From NCBI RefSeq assembly GCF_000384395.1, contig NZ_ARWE01000001.1:2320894-2384893 (forward strand): a stretch of DNA of 64,000 nucleotides. The letters are read 5' to 3'. The notes under the pieces were generated by a model. It searched no databases and was not told where the DNA came from. It was given only the letters and a program-made list of their open reading frames with translations. Source of the stretch: Geopsychrobacter electrodiphilus DSM 16401. Its GTDB lineage: Bacteria; Desulfobacterota; Desulfuromonadia; Desulfuromonadales; Geopsychrobacteraceae. A program made the translations under genes and the position numbers. Of the stretch, positions 26,203-35,368 are shown in pieces (the first letter of the stretch is position 1; the number at the start of each line of letters is the position of its first letter).

Positions 26203-27093
26203 TTAACTGTTCGAGACGACCTTCGGCGCCAGCACCCCTTTTTTCTTCAATTTATCCGCCACTTTCAATGCCTCATCACGCGTTGCAAAGCTGCCAAATG
26301 TCAGGGTAGTCCGGGGAAGAGCGACGCTAACCGAGGACTCTACAGTCCGAATGCCCTCCGCAAAAAGATAATCGGCATCACGCCGCGCCATATCAAGCGA
26401 CAAGTAAGAGCCTGCGTAAAGAGCAAACTTTCCCGCTTCAGCGACGATAAAGGCACCGGCTATTTTGGGAAGAATTTCGGCAAGTCGTTTTTCCGCCATG
26501 GCCTTCGTGTCAAATCGATTCAGCAGCAGGCGAGTCATCTTGTGCTCTTCATTTATACTGGTGCGTGTGGTTTTGTACCCCATTTTTTCAATCTGGCTGA
26601 TCGCCTTATTTAATTTATCTGAATACAAATAACGCCCACTAGCAAGGACATATGCTGGGGTTCCTACTGCTTTGGCAGGCGCTACAACCATAGGAACTGG
26701 ATCTACTTCAGGGTTAGAAGCGGCAACCCTGGGGGGGGAAGGTTCAACTGAGGCTAACTTCTCGACTGGAACAATCTCGACCTTGACTCCCTCCTCCAGG
26801 GGAATTACAGGGCTATCTGGTCTATTTATTTTAATTACTGAGGTTAAGGCCCCCGACGTTGCAGACGGCTCTACATCAACAATATATTGGCCCAACAAAT
26901 AATAAATGACGCAACCCATCACCACCACCAGCATTAAAAACAACAGCAGTTTTACACCCCGGCTCTTTGATGAGGGCCGCTCCCCGACAACCAGTTCTGG
27001 GGAGATGGCAGTATGTTCGGAGGCCCGATCCACAAAGTCAGATGACCGGGGTGTTTCGTCAGTAGATCTCTGACCGATCTCTTCTTGAGACAT
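26203..27093 (-). CDS. Single-pass membrane protein with C-terminal SPOR-like repeats
   Basis: 296 aa. Cytoplasmic N-terminus of about 50 residues, one membrane span (about 51-73, LLLFLMLVVVMGCVIYYLLG), a Pro/Val/Glu-rich periplasmic linker, and a C-terminal region with SPOR-like character: YVLASGRYLYSDKLNKAISQIEKMGYKTTRT and FALYAGSYLSLDMARRDADYLFAEGIRTVESS, then FGSFATRDEALKVADKLKKKGV. SPOR domains bind denuded peptidoglycan glycans at the division site, so a cell-envelope or division role is likely. The ATG at 27093 follows GGAG by eight bases; an upstream ATG lacks a ribosome site. 73 bases downstream of the EF-G-like gene. Confidence 0.85.
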   Translation of the reverse strand: MSQEEIGQRSTDETPRSSDFVDRASEHTAISPELVVGERPSSKSRGVKLLLFLMLVVVMGCVIYYLLGQYIVDVEPSATSGALTSVIKINRPDSPVIPLEEGVKVEIVPVEKLASVEPSPPRVAASNPEVDPVPMVVAPAKAVGTPAYVLASGRYLYSDKLNKAISQIEKMGYKTTRTSINEEHKMTRLLLNRFDTKAMAEKRLAEILPKIAGAFIVAEAGKFALYAGSYLSLDMARRDADYLFAEGIRTVESSVSVALPRTTLTFGSFATRDEALKVADKLKKKGVLAPKVVSNS

Positions 27094-27166
27094 TTCTCTA
27101 ACTCCTTGATGAAACGCCGGAATTTGCTTTAGACAGCTGACCGTTTTCAACCCTCGACAACGGAGA

Positions 27167-29242
27167 TTAAACTGTTTTCAGGTCTGCCAAAATCTTGGCC
27201 GCCTGATGAGAAGGCACCTCTTCATATTTATCAAACTCCATTGAAAACATTCCTCGATCAGAGGTCAATGAGCGCAGTTCGGGCGCATAGCGCAGGACTT
27301 CGGCCATGGGAACCTCGGCTTTTATCATCTGGGCATTAGCTTGAGGTTCAACACCGTTCACCTTTCCACGGCGTGAAGTCAAATCTCCGATCACATCGCC
27401 CATACAATCGTCAGGCACAGTTACTTCTAAATTCATAATCGGCTCGAGCAAGGTCGGTTTACAGCTCTCAATCGCCTTTTTATAGGCCATTGACCCAGCG
27501 ACCTTGAATGCCATTTCGGAGGAATCGACTGAATGATGTGACCCGTCGAAAAGGGTTACACGCACATCGACCATCTGGCTGCCGGTCAAGGGGCCCTTTT
27601 TCATCGCCTCTATAACCCCTTTTTCGACAGCCGGAATATAATTGCGCGGCACCACTCCACCGACAACCTTGTCGACGAACTCGAAACCGCCTCCTTGGGA
27701 CAAAGGCTCGACCTTGAGCCACACGTCACCGTACTGACCGCGACCTCCCGACTGTTTTTTATATTTACCCTGGACTTCGGCGTTGCTGCGAATTGTTTCA
27801 CGATAGGGGACCTTCGGTTCTTTCAAACTCACATCAGCGCCATATTTCCTTTTGAGGCGTTCGACTGCGACCTCAAGATGAACCTGCCCCATGCCGGAAA
27901 GCACCATTTCATGAGTCTCTTCATCACGCACCACGCGCAGGGTCGGATCTTCTTCCATCAATTTATGCAGCCCGGTATAAATCTTATCTTCCTCCCCCTT
28001 TTTAGCCGGCAAAAGCGCAAAGGAGATGATCGGCTTTAGCGGCACCAGGGGCTCATAAAGAACAGGGGCCTGGAGATCACAGAGGGTATCGCCAGTGGCG
28101 GTGTACTTCAGCTTTGGCAGTGCAACAATTTCACCGGCTACCGCAGACTCAATGTCCTGCTGTTCTTTCCCAGCCATGCGAAAGATGTGCCCGACCCGCT
28201 CTTTTTCGTCACGCAACGGATTCAGTACGACCGTATCAGTTTTCAAGGTCCCGGAATAGACACGGGCAAAGCTCAACTTTCCGGCATAAGGGTCATTGAT
28301 CGTCTTGAAGACCATCGCCGAAAACGGTGCATCCTCACTCGGTTGGCGTTCGACAATTTCCTCGGACCCCGGCAGGGTCCCAAGCTGGACCCCCTTGTCG
28401 ACAGGTGAGGGCAGACAGGCGACAATGTAGTCGAGCAATTGCCGCACCCCGATGTTGGCCAGGGCGCTTCCGCAAAATACCGGGGTAAAGACACCAGTCA
28501 AGGTCCCTTCGCGCAAGCCGAGCAATAAATCAGCTTCACTGAGCGTTTCCGTTTCGAGATACTTCTCCATCAGCTCATCATCAGCTTCGGCTACAGTTTC
28601 AACCAGTTGCAGATGTAAACGCTGGGCTTCGTCCAAGAGTTCAGCGGGAATATCGACCTCTTTAAATGCACCTGATTCGTTAAACTCGTAGAGCCGGGCA
28701 CGCATTTTCACCAGATCAATCGTCCCGCGAAATTCTGCTTCGGCTCCAATCGGCATGGTCACAATCGCACTGCGCACACCGAGGGATTTTTCCATGTCGT
28801 CGACGGCCTTGAGAAAATCGGCCCGATCCCGATCCATCTTATTGACAAATGCAATCCGCGGAACTTCAAATTTGTCACACCATTCCCAGATCTTACGCGT
28901 CTGGGACTTCACTCCCGAGATCGCCGAAACGATCACTACGGCTCCCCCCAGAACGCGCAGACAGCGATGAGTGTCGTGTAAAAAGTTGCTGACCCCCGGA
29001 GTATCGACAATGTTCAGGTTGTGGCCCTTCCAGACACAGTGGTTCAGGCTGGCACTCAGGGTCATGGCGCGCTTGATCTCTTCCTCTTCAAAATCCATGA
29101 CAGAGGAACCATCAATCACTTTACCGAGTTTTTTGGTCACCCCGGTGTCAAAGAGCATCGCCTCGACCAGAGAGGTCTTGCCTGCACTGTTATGAGCAAC
29201 AATGCCAAAATTTCGTAATGTCGCCGTATCGTATTTGCCCAT
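27167..29242 (-). CDS. Elongation factor G-like GTPase (EF-G paralogue)
   Basis: 691 aa, the full five-domain EF-G length. GTPase motifs: G1 AHNSAGKTSL (canonical EF-G has AHIDAGKTT), G3 VDTPGVSNF, G4 NKMDRDRADF. Later domains include GQVHLEVAVERLKRKYG, the domain IV region KYKKQSGGRGQYGDVWLKVEP and the domain V region SLTSDRGMFSMEFDKYEEVP. These features fit the second EF-G class (EF-G2/EF-G-like) rather than the main translocase, which usually lies in the str operon with rpsL/rpsG/tuf; none of those is here. Its role may be in ribosome recycling, stress translation or redundancy. Long intergenic space upstream, so it has its own promoter. Confidence 0.9.
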   Translation of the reverse strand: MGKYDTATLRNFGIVAHNSAGKTSLVEAMLFDTGVTKKLGKVIDGSSVMDFEEEEIKRAMTLSASLNHCVWKGHNLNIVDTPGVSNFLHDTHRCLRVLGGAVVIVSAISGVKSQTRKIWEWCDKFEVPRIAFVNKMDRDRADFLKAVDDMEKSLGVRSAIVTMPIGAEAEFRGTIDLVKMRARLYEFNESGAFKEVDIPAELLDEAQRLHLQLVETVAEADDELMEKYLETETLSEADLLLGLREGTLTGVFTPVFCGSALANIGVRQLLDYIVACLPSPVDKGVQLGTLPGSEEIVERQPSEDAPFSAMVFKTINDPYAGKLSFARVYSGTLKTDTVVLNPLRDEKERVGHIFRMAGKEQQDIESAVAGEIVALPKLKYTATGDTLCDLQAPVLYEPLVPLKPIISFALLPAKKGEEDKIYTGLHKLMEEDPTLRVVRDEETHEMVLSGMGQVHLEVAVERLKRKYGADVSLKEPKVPYRETIRSNAEVQGKYKKQSGGRGQYGDVWLKVEPLSQGGGFEFVDKVVGGVVPRNYIPAVEKGVIEAMKKGPLTGSQMVDVRVTLFDGSHHSVDSSEMAFKVAGSMAYKKAIESCKPTLLEPIMNLEVTVPDDCMGDVIGDLTSRRGKVNGVEPQANAQMIKAEVPMAEVLRYAPELRSLTSDRGMFSMEFDKYEEVPSHQAAKILADLKTV

Positions 29243-29398
29243 ACTCGCTCCTTTGCCTCATCGAAAAAGGGGATAGCAGGAAGACGCTGTTTTTCAGATA
29301 TCAACCTGCCAGACGGATATCAATCGACTACAATCACACATCATTAAGGGGAGATTACCATTCGTACTGAGTTAGAGCTGCTTGTACCAATTTTACTG

Positions 29399-30163
29399 TT
29401 AAAGGTTTCGCTCATACAGGATACGCAGCCCCTCAAGGGTCAAAAAGGGTTCGATACTGTCGATCATGGCACTGGCTCCGGCGATTGAAGCGGCCAGACC
29501 GCCTGTCGCTATCACCATAAGTGGCTGACCAAGTTCTTGCCGCATACGGGTAACAATCCCCTCAACCAGACCGACATAGCCGAAAAAGATGCCTGCCTGA
29601 ATGCTGTTAACCGTATTCTTGGCCACCACCTGCGGCGGGCGGGAAAATTCAACCCGCGGCAGTTTGCTGGCGCGGGCAAAGAGAGCATCTGCAGAGATCC
29701 CGATCCCCGGGGCGATTGCCCCTCCCTGGTATTCACCGGCTGCCGAAATGACATCAAAGGTGGTTGCAGTACCAAAATCAACGACGATCATGCCGCAGTG
29801 CCATTTGTCGTAAGCCGCAACGGCGTTGACAATCCGATCGGCTCCGACCTCTTTAGGGTTATCATAGAGGATCGGCATCCCGGTTTTAACTCCCGGGCCG
29901 ACCACCAATGGGACCAGCTTAAAATACTTGCGGCAGAGAGCTTCGAGGCTGTTGAGCATCGGGGGGACAACACAAGAGATCATAACCGCGGAAAGCTGAT
30001 CAAATTTCATCCCGGCCAGATTAAAAAGGTTATGTACCAGCATCGCATATTCATCAACCGTACGATCCTTGTCGGTCGCAATACGCCAATCACTCACCAG
30101 CTCCTTGCCAAGATAGGCCCCCATCACCGTATTACTATTTCCAACGTCAATTACCAGTAGCAT
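29399..30163 (-). CDS. coaX: Type III pantothenate kinase
   Basis: 254 aa. ASKHA-fold kinase that makes 4-phosphopantothenate, the first step of CoA synthesis. Seen: N-terminal phosphate loop [14 protein letters not shown], the [32 protein letters not shown] stretch, [14 protein letters not shown] with the catalytic-site Asp, and [17 protein letters not shown]. All match CoaX. Lies downstream of the biotin ligase gene on the same strand with a 69-base gap; a birA-coaX pairing is common in this bacterial group. Confidence 0.95.
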   Translation of the reverse strand: MLLVIDVGNSNTVMGAYLGKELVSDWRIATDKDRTVDEYAMLVHNLFNLAGMKFDQLSAVMISCVVPPMLNSLEALCRKYFKLVPLVVGPGVKTGMPILYDNPKEVGADRIVNAVAAYDKWHCGMIVVDFGTATTFDVISAAGEYQGGAIAPGIGISADALFARASKLPRVEFSRPPQVVAKNTVNSIQAGIFFGYVGLVEGIVTRMRQELGQPLMVIATGGLAASIAGASAMIDSIEPFLTLEGLRILYERNL

Positions 30164-30232
30164 CGTATCAACTCCGCAAACATCGTTTACCCGCAGTGAT
30201 CGTGGGATAAAAACCGCAGATTCGGCGAAACC

Positions 30233-31225
30233 TCAACCTTTGGCTTGCATCCCGATCGGCTTAACATCCCCCGCCAGAACCCGCTCCACACTCCCATCAG
30301 GCAGAAATAATTTCAAAGCACCGTCCGGCTCCAGGCCACCGACAACCCCCGAAATAATACGCGCACCGAGATCAACCTCAACCTGACGATCCAGGAGATC
30401 GAACAGGGCTTCCCAGCGACGACGCAGGGGAGAGAAGCCCTGAGCTAAGAACTCGAGATAAAGCTCATCAATACGCTGCAACATCAACCGAACCAGGGGC
30501 AGGCGCGGCTGCACAGCACCCATCTCTATCCGCACCGAAGTTGCTGGATAACGCAGGTCAGCGGGAAATTGGGCGGCGGTCATATTGACGTTGATCCCCA
30601 CCCCCATCACCAGCGCGTGAATCTGTTCTGTTTCGGCGCTGAGTTCGTTCAAAAGCCCGGCAATCTTGCGTCCCCCAACCAGAATATCGTTCGGCCATTT
30701 CACTCGGGCATTCAGGCTATAGAGGGCGTTCAAGGTTTCCGCTGCGGCGACGGCGGTCAGGAATGTTAACTGTGGCGCTTGCCGAGGTGAGATTGGCGGC
30801 CGCAAAAGAATGGAGCAATAAACATTGACGCCAGCTGGAGACGTCCAGCAGCGCCCCATACGACCACGCCCCGCAGTCTGCGCATCGGCCAGCACGACCA
30901 GACCTTCAGGAGCACCATCGACGGCCAACTGCTGAGTCAGTTGATTAGTCGAAGCAATCTCGGAGGTGCAATGGACTTTTCGACCAATCAGGCTCGTCCC
31001 AAGCTCAGCGCTTATGTCTGCAGACAGCAGGAGGTCAGGGGATTCAAGTAACCGATATCCGCGAGAACGACGCGCTTCAATCTCAAAGCCAAGCTCTCGT
31101 AACTGCTCAACCTGTTTCCAGACAGCAGCGCGTGAGATCTGCAAGACGCTGCAGATCTCACGACCCGAGATATAGTCTCCGAGCCGTTGGCGAAATAACT
31201 GTATAATCTGCTCTCGTGAGGTCAA
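30233..31225 (-). CDS. birA: Biotin-[acetyl-CoA-carboxylase] ligase with N-terminal HTH
   Basis: 330 aa. N-terminal winged HTH (about 1-60: LFRQRLGDYISGREICSVLQISRAAVWKQVEQLRELGFEI), so it may also repress biotin genes. Catalytic domain: TNQLTQQLAVDGAPEGLVVLADAQTAGRGRMGRCWTSPAG (the GRGRxGR biotinyl-AMP loop), then VKWPNDILVGGRKIAGLLNE and MGVGINVN. Activates biotin and attaches it to carboxylase carrier proteins. The start is a TTG at 31225 with AGGAG immediately upstream; a longer TTG-led version would begin inside a less conserved stretch. Between nadC and coaX. Confidence 0.93.
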   Translation of the reverse strand: MTSREQIIQLFRQRLGDYISGREICSVLQISRAAVWKQVEQLRELGFEIEARRSRGYRLLESPDLLLSADISAELGTSLIGRKVHCTSEIASTNQLTQQLAVDGAPEGLVVLADAQTAGRGRMGRCWTSPAGVNVYCSILLRPPISPRQAPQLTFLTAVAAAETLNALYSLNARVKWPNDILVGGRKIAGLLNELSAETEQIHALVMGVGINVNMTAAQFPADLRYPATSVRIEMGAVQPRLPLVRLMLQRIDELYLEFLAQGFSPLRRRWEALFDLLDRQVEVDLGARIISGVVGGLEPDGALKLFLPDGSVERVLAGDVKPIGMQAKG

Positions 31226-31290
31226 ATTAGCTCCTGGCAGGAGTTCAGGGCACAGGCCAAACGACAACTCCCGGGATTGCAATGGGGAGC

Positions 31291-32115
31291 TTAGTCAAAC
31301 AACATTGAGATATCGGCGGCCTTGACCGAATGGGTTAAGGCTCCAACTGAAATAATATCAACCCCAGTGGAGGCGATGTCAGCAACCGTCTCAAGATTGA
31401 CACCACCCGAGGCTTCTATCAAAGCCTGTCCGGCGATCCGCTCCACCGCCTGACGCAGTTCATCAAAAGTCATGTTGTCAAGCATAATAATATCGGCACC
31501 TGCAGTCAGAGCCTGTTCGACTTCATCAAGGTTACGCGTTTCGATTTCGATCTTGAGGGTGTGTGGTACCTTCTGCTTGGCACGACTGATTGCCTCGGCA
31601 ATCCCACCGGCTGCGGCAATATGATTCTCTTTAATCAACACCCCATCGAACAAACCGATCCGGTGATTGCGCCCGCCCCCCATCCGTACCGAATATTTAT
31701 CCAAAACTCTCAGCCCTGGTACGGTCTTGCGCGTATCGACAATAACCGCCTTGGTCCCGGAGACCGCGGCGACATATTGACTGGTGAGGCTGGCGATGGC
31801 ACTCATGCGCTGCAGCAGATTTAACGCAACCCTCTCGCCTTTAAGCAGGCCAGCAGCTGAGCCCCGCAGCCAGGCAATAACCTCCCCTTTGCGCACCCTG
31901 CACCCATCCTGCAGCAGTTTTTCATAGGCAATCGCAGGGTCAACCGTTTTAAAAACCTGCCCGGCGACATCCAACCCCGCCAACACAAAATCTTCTTTAG
32001 CGACCAGTTCCGCGCGGACAATAGTGTCCGACGCGACTGTCACTTCGGTCGTGATATCACCCAGCCCGATATCTTCCTCAAGCGCAGTCTGAATAATTCT
32101 TTGGATAGCAAACAT
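31291..32115 (-). CDS. nadC: Nicotinate-nucleotide pyrophosphorylase (quinolinate phosphoribosyltransferase)
   Basis: 274 aa. Converts quinolinate and PRPP to nicotinate mononucleotide in de novo NAD synthesis. Motifs: IIQTALEEDIGLGDITTE at the N-terminus, GERVALNLLQRMSAIASLT, VIVDTRKTVPGLRVLDKYSVRMGGGRNHRIGLFDGVLIKENHI (substrate site), IEIETRNLDEVEQAL, IMLDNMT and the C-terminal EASGGVNLETVADIASTGVDIISVGALTHS. The ATG at 32115 has GGAG seven bases upstream; an ATG 21 bases earlier lacks one. First gene of the nadC-birA-coaX cofactor operon. Confidence 0.95.
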   Translation of the reverse strand: MFAIQRIIQTALEEDIGLGDITTEVTVASDTIVRAELVAKEDFVLAGLDVAGQVFKTVDPAIAYEKLLQDGCRVRKGEVIAWLRGSAAGLLKGERVALNLLQRMSAIASLTSQYVAAVSGTKAVIVDTRKTVPGLRVLDKYSVRMGGGRNHRIGLFDGVLIKENHIAAAGGIAEAISRAKQKVPHTLKIEIETRNLDEVEQALTAGADIIMLDNMTFDELRQAVERIAGQALIEASGGVNLETVADIASTGVDIISVGALTHSVKAADISMLFD

Positions 32116-32302
32116 TGGTGAACTCCGCAAACCCATAATTTTACAGGACAGTTTCTCATTTTTAAGTTACTATTTTATAACACAGCGCCCAGAGACCCGC
32201 AACTGATATTCCGGTCCCTTTCCACAGGAAATCTCCTTTACATTTCGACCACTTGTGATAAAAGTGGGTCTCGACTTATGACCTTAATCCGTGGAGTCAA
32301 CC

Positions 32303-33202
32303 ATGAAAAAACTTGGATACTTAAGCCTGATGCTGCTCCTTGCGAGTTGTGTCAGCCAGGGCACATTCGATCTAAAAGCCAACGAGGCAACCCAGCTGAG
32401 CCAGAACTTGGCAGAGGCAAACAATCGAATCAAGACCCTTGAAACCCTGAAACAACAAGGAGACACCGAGATCTCAGGGCTGAACACCAAACTGATCGCC
32501 CAACTCAAGAAAAACTCGGAATTGCAGCAAACTCTTTTAAACGAGCGCGCCGATCTCGATCGCAGTCAACAAACCTTCAGCAGCCGGCAAGAACAAATGC
32601 AGGAACAACTCCAGGAGATGAATCAGAACAACCAGGAACTACTGACCAGCATTGCGCAGCTTCAGCAGGAACAGAATCAACTTAAAGAGCAGGTTGCAGC
32701 CGAACGCAAGGCGCGTGACGAGAAGGTCGCAAGTCTGAAGAACACCTACGACCAGCTGGTTGGCGCGCTGGAGCAGGAAATTAAACGTGGAGAGTTGACC
32801 ATTACCAATCTCAAAGGGAAATTGTCGGTAAATCTGCCGAATAAAATTCTCTTCGATTCAGGCAAGACCGAAGTGCGCCCGGAGGGGAAAAAAGTCCTGC
32901 GCAGTCTCGGCGACATCATGACAAAATTCCCCGACAAGGCATTGCTGGTTGAAGGTCATACTGATAATGTCCAGATCAGCAGTCGACTCAAAGAAACCTA
33001 CCCCACAAACTGGGAACTCTCCACTGCGCGAGCCAACAGCGTAGTGCATGTGCTGCAAGACGAGGTCGGTCTCCCGGGAGAGCGCCTGGTCGCTGCCGGG
33101 TACAGTGAATACAGACCCGTGGCAGACAACAGCACCGCAGAGGGCAGGGCTTTCAATCGACGCATTCAGATTCAGCTGGTACCAATGCCCGGAACCGAGT
33201 AA
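32303..33202 (+). CDS. OmpA-family lipoprotein with coiled-coil stalk
   Basis: 299 aa. Lipobox LASC at about residues 14-17 (MKKLGYLSLMLLLASC), then a long coiled coil (about 25-150, rich in Gln/Glu/Leu) and a C-terminal OmpA/MotB peptidoglycan-binding domain (about 175-295): KILFDSGKTEVRPEGKKVL, LVEGHTDNVQIS, NWELSTARANSVVHVL, GYSEYRPVADN and AFNRRIQIQLVP. It would tether the outer membrane to the wall with the coiled coil as spacer. ATG at 32303 with GGAG upstream. Divergent from nadC; the next feature downstream is the cobalamin promoter only 3 bases after its stop, so transcripts may overlap. Confidence 0.92.
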   Translation: MKKLGYLSLMLLLASCVSQGTFDLKANEATQLSQNLAEANNRIKTLETLKQQGDTEISGLNTKLIAQLKKNSELQQTLLNERADLDRSQQTFSSRQEQMQEQLQEMNQNNQELLTSIAQLQQEQNQLKEQVAAERKARDEKVASLKNTYDQLVGALEQEIKRGELTITNLKGKLSVNLPNKILFDSGKTEVRPEGKKVLRSLGDIMTKFPDKALLVEGHTDNVQISSRLKETYPTNWELSTARANSVVHVLQDEVGLPGERLVAAGYSEYRPVADNSTAEGRAFNRRIQIQLVPMPGTE

Positions 33203-33204
33203 AC

Positions 33205-33234
33205 TTGACAGCCTGAAGCCGGCCGCCTTATATA
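33205..33234 (+). promoter_or_regulatory. Sigma70-type promoter of the cobalamin operon
   Basis: Perfect -35 TTGACA (33205-33210) and an A+T -10 (TTATAT at 17-base or TATATA at 18-base spacing, 33228-33234). Transcription would start about 33240, just before the B12 riboswitch, which supports the assignment. Confidence 0.72.
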
Positions 33235-33239
33235 GGTAC

Positions 33240-33395
33240 GTCGAAGAAATTAAAATGCCCGGTCAAGGGAAGAGGGGTGAGAATCCCCCGCGGACCCGCC
33301 GCTGTAAGCGAGGACTGAAAGGCCAGACGCCACTGATTTTTTTTCGGGAAGGCGGCCATTTCGGGATGATACGCGAGCCAGAAGACCTGCCGGAC
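33240..33395 (+). ncRNA. Cobalamin (adenosyl-/hydroxocobalamin) riboswitch
   Basis: Matches the class signature in order: GGGAAGAGGGGTGAGAATCC, a CGCGGACCCGCCGCTGTAAGCG stretch (paraphrased ends), GCCACTG before a U-run, CGGGAAGG, and the B12 box GAGCCAGAAGACCTGCC at about 33375-33391. Lies between the operon promoter and a terminator-like hairpin, upstream of cbiK and B12-transporter genes. High cobalamin would turn the operon down. Boundaries are approximate. Confidence 0.93.
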
Positions 33396-33463
33396 ATGAA
33401 GATTCAGAAATCTCCCCGGGTTATAGGGAGTCTGGAATAATCGCTGCGCTTCCAAAACGGATG

Positions 33464-33506
33464 AAGCCCACAGATTGCTTGAATGAGCAATCTGTGGGCT
33501 TTTTTA
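33464..33506 (+). terminator. Rho-independent terminator, likely the riboswitch output
   Basis: 16-bp stem AAGCCCACAGATTGCT / AGCAATCTGTGGGCTT with a short loop around GAAT and a T-run (33500-33505), positioned between the aptamer and cbiK. It would stop transcription when B12 is bound, with read-through otherwise; the competing antiterminator was not mapped. Confidence 0.82.
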
Positions 33507-33543
33507 TGGGCGCGCTTGAACTCTTACTCCGCTTGAGGCCATT

Positions 33544-34518
33544 ATGCTAGCAGCACGTTTAATCATTCCCCTTGTCATACTGCTCTTCCCCTTCTCGGAT
33601 GCTCTCGCCATGAAACATGCTCCTGAAAAAACGGCCATCGCCATCGCCTCATTCGGCACCACCTACCCAGCAGCGGTCGATGCTCTGCTGGCGATTATGC
33701 ACGACGTTGAGGTCAATTATCCGAACATCCCGGTGCGGATGGCTTTCACCTCGAACATTATCCGGAATAAATGGCATGACCGCGCCGAGGACAAGGCGTA
33801 TCGTACGGCGCATCCAGATGTTCCGAATAACTTCTATCGAATCAAGAGTCTGCTCGGCACCCTGGCAGACCTGCAGGATCAAGGATATAAAACCATCGTG
33901 GTCCAACCGACTCATTTGACTGACGGCGAAGAATTTCAGGACGTTCAGGCCTACATTAATGGGCTGCTTTCGATCAGCACCCTTAAAGATCATTGGCGGC
34001 CATTCGACAAGATCACCCTTGGTCGGCCTCTGATGGGGATATGGGGAGAAAAACATCCATACCGAGTGGACCTGCAGAGTTTTACCGCGGCACTTGCTGC
34101 CGATGTCGCCCTGGCACAAGCCGCTGGGGCAGACCTGGTTTACATGGGACACGGCAACCAGCATCTGTCGACGGGACTCTATTACGAACTTGAAGAGCTG
34201 ATGAACCAGCGCTACCCGCAGGTTAAAACGCGTATTGGCACGGTTGAGGGTCATCCTGGTTTCAGCGATGTGCTGGACAAACTACGCCTGTCCAACACTA
34301 AAAAAGTGCTACTCAAACCGCTGATGGTAGTCGCGGGAGACCACGCCAGCAAGGACATGGCCGGGAACAGTCCGGTTTCATGGAAGTCACAACTTGAAGC
34401 CGCGGGGATAACCGTGACGCCGGTGATGCAGGGGCTGGGCAACAACCCAGCCGTACGCCAGCTGTTTATCGATCATCTGCAGGACGCCGCCACGGAGGCC
34501 GGGATTGACTTGCACTGA
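33544..34518 (+). CDS. cbiK: CbiK-type sirohydrochlorin cobaltochelatase, periplasmic form
   Basis: 324 aa. Begins with a signal peptide (about residues 1-22, MLAARLIIPLVILLFPFSDALA), as in the periplasmic CbiK of sulfate reducers, whereas cytoplasmic CbiK lacks one. The chelatase fold has the family opening IAIASFGTTYPAA and conserved histidines at H124 (QPTHLTDGEEF), H203 (MGHGNQH) and H237 (EGHPGF), the likely metal-site residues. Inserts Co into sirohydrochlorin, or may handle haem or cobalt in the periplasm. First gene after the B12 riboswitch. ATG preceded by GAGG. Overlaps the next gene by 14 bases. Confidence 0.9.
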   Translation: MLAARLIIPLVILLFPFSDALAMKHAPEKTAIAIASFGTTYPAAVDALLAIMHDVEVNYPNIPVRMAFTSNIIRNKWHDRAEDKAYRTAHPDVPNNFYRIKSLLGTLADLQDQGYKTIVVQPTHLTDGEEFQDVQAYINGLLSISTLKDHWRPFDKITLGRPLMGIWGEKHPYRVDLQSFTAALAADVALAQAAGADLVYMGHGNQHLSTGLYYELEELMNQRYPQVKTRIGTVEGHPGFSDVLDKLRLSNTKKVLLKPLMVVAGDHASKDMAGNSPVSWKSQLEAAGITVTPVMQGLGNNPAVRQLFIDHLQDAATEAGIDLH

Positions 34519-35368
34519 TTGCCCCGAAATTCTGGTCAGAGACTTGAGACGTTCGTTCGGAAAGGTCGCGGCGGTGGACGGCATCGACCTCCATCTTAAG
34601 GCCGGAGAACTCTTCGCCTTTCTCGGACCCAACGGTGCAGGCAAGACCACCACCATTAACATGCTGACCGGCCTGCTGCGCCCCGACAGTGGACTGATCT
34701 GCTATCAGGGCGAGCTCTTTACCCGCTCTTCGCTCGCGGTGCGCAAACGAATCGGCGTCGTCCCGCAGCACAACAACCTCGACCGCGAACTAACCGCGGC
34801 CGAGAACCTACAAGTTCATGGCCGCCTGTTCGGGATGAGCGGCCCCAGTATCACCAGCCGGGTTGAGGTCTGCCTCGAGCTGGCCGGCCTGCTGGATAAA
34901 CGCGACACTCCGGCCCAGAAACTCTCCGGTGGAATGAAGCGCAAACTCGTCATCGCTCGGGCCCTGCTTCACGAACCATCTATCCTGTTTCTCGACGAAC
35001 CGACCGCCGGACTCGACCCTCACAGCCGACGCAGAATCTGGGCCTTTTTACGCCGGATCAATCAGGAACAAAACTGCACCCTATTCTTGACCACCCACTA
35101 CATCGAAGAAGCCGAGCAGCTGGCAGAACGGGTCTGTTTTATCGACCAGGGGCAGATCATCGCCGAAGGATCACCGCAAGCGTTGCGTGAGCAGACCGGC
35201 CGCTTTGTCCTTGATATTTACAACCAGGAAGATGTCATCAACGAATTTTTTAATGAACGCGCGGAAGCCATGCTCCGTCTCAAACAGATAGACAGCGCGG
35301 TGCGTATCCGTGAAACAACCCTTGAGGATGTCTTCCTGCAGCTGACCGGCAAGAGGATCGAACCCTGA
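34505..35368 (+). CDS. ABC transporter ATPase of ABC-2 type
   Basis: 287 aa. Walker A GPNGAGKTTT, signature LSGGMKRKL, Walker B ILFLDEPTAGLD and switch His in TTHYIEEAEQLA; N- and C-terminal regions of DrrA/CcmA-like exporters. TTG start at 34505 has GGAGG six bases upstream and overlaps the cbiK stop. Works with the ABC-2 permease that follows (TGATG overlap). Lying in the B12 riboswitch operon suggests a cobalamin, corrinoid or cobalt-linked substrate, but no family evidence fixes it. Confidence 0.88.
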   Translation: MTCTDCPEILVRDLRRSFGKVAAVDGIDLHLKAGELFAFLGPNGAGKTTTINMLTGLLRPDSGLICYQGELFTRSSLAVRKRIGVVPQHNNLDRELTAAENLQVHGRLFGMSGPSITSRVEVCLELAGLLDKRDTPAQKLSGGMKRKLVIARALLHEPSILFLDEPTAGLDPHSRRRIWAFLRRINQEQNCTLFLTTHYIEEAEQLAERVCFIDQGQIIAEGSPQALREQTGRFVLDIYNQEDVINEFFNERAEAMLRLKQIDSAVRIRETTLEDVFLQLTGKRIEP

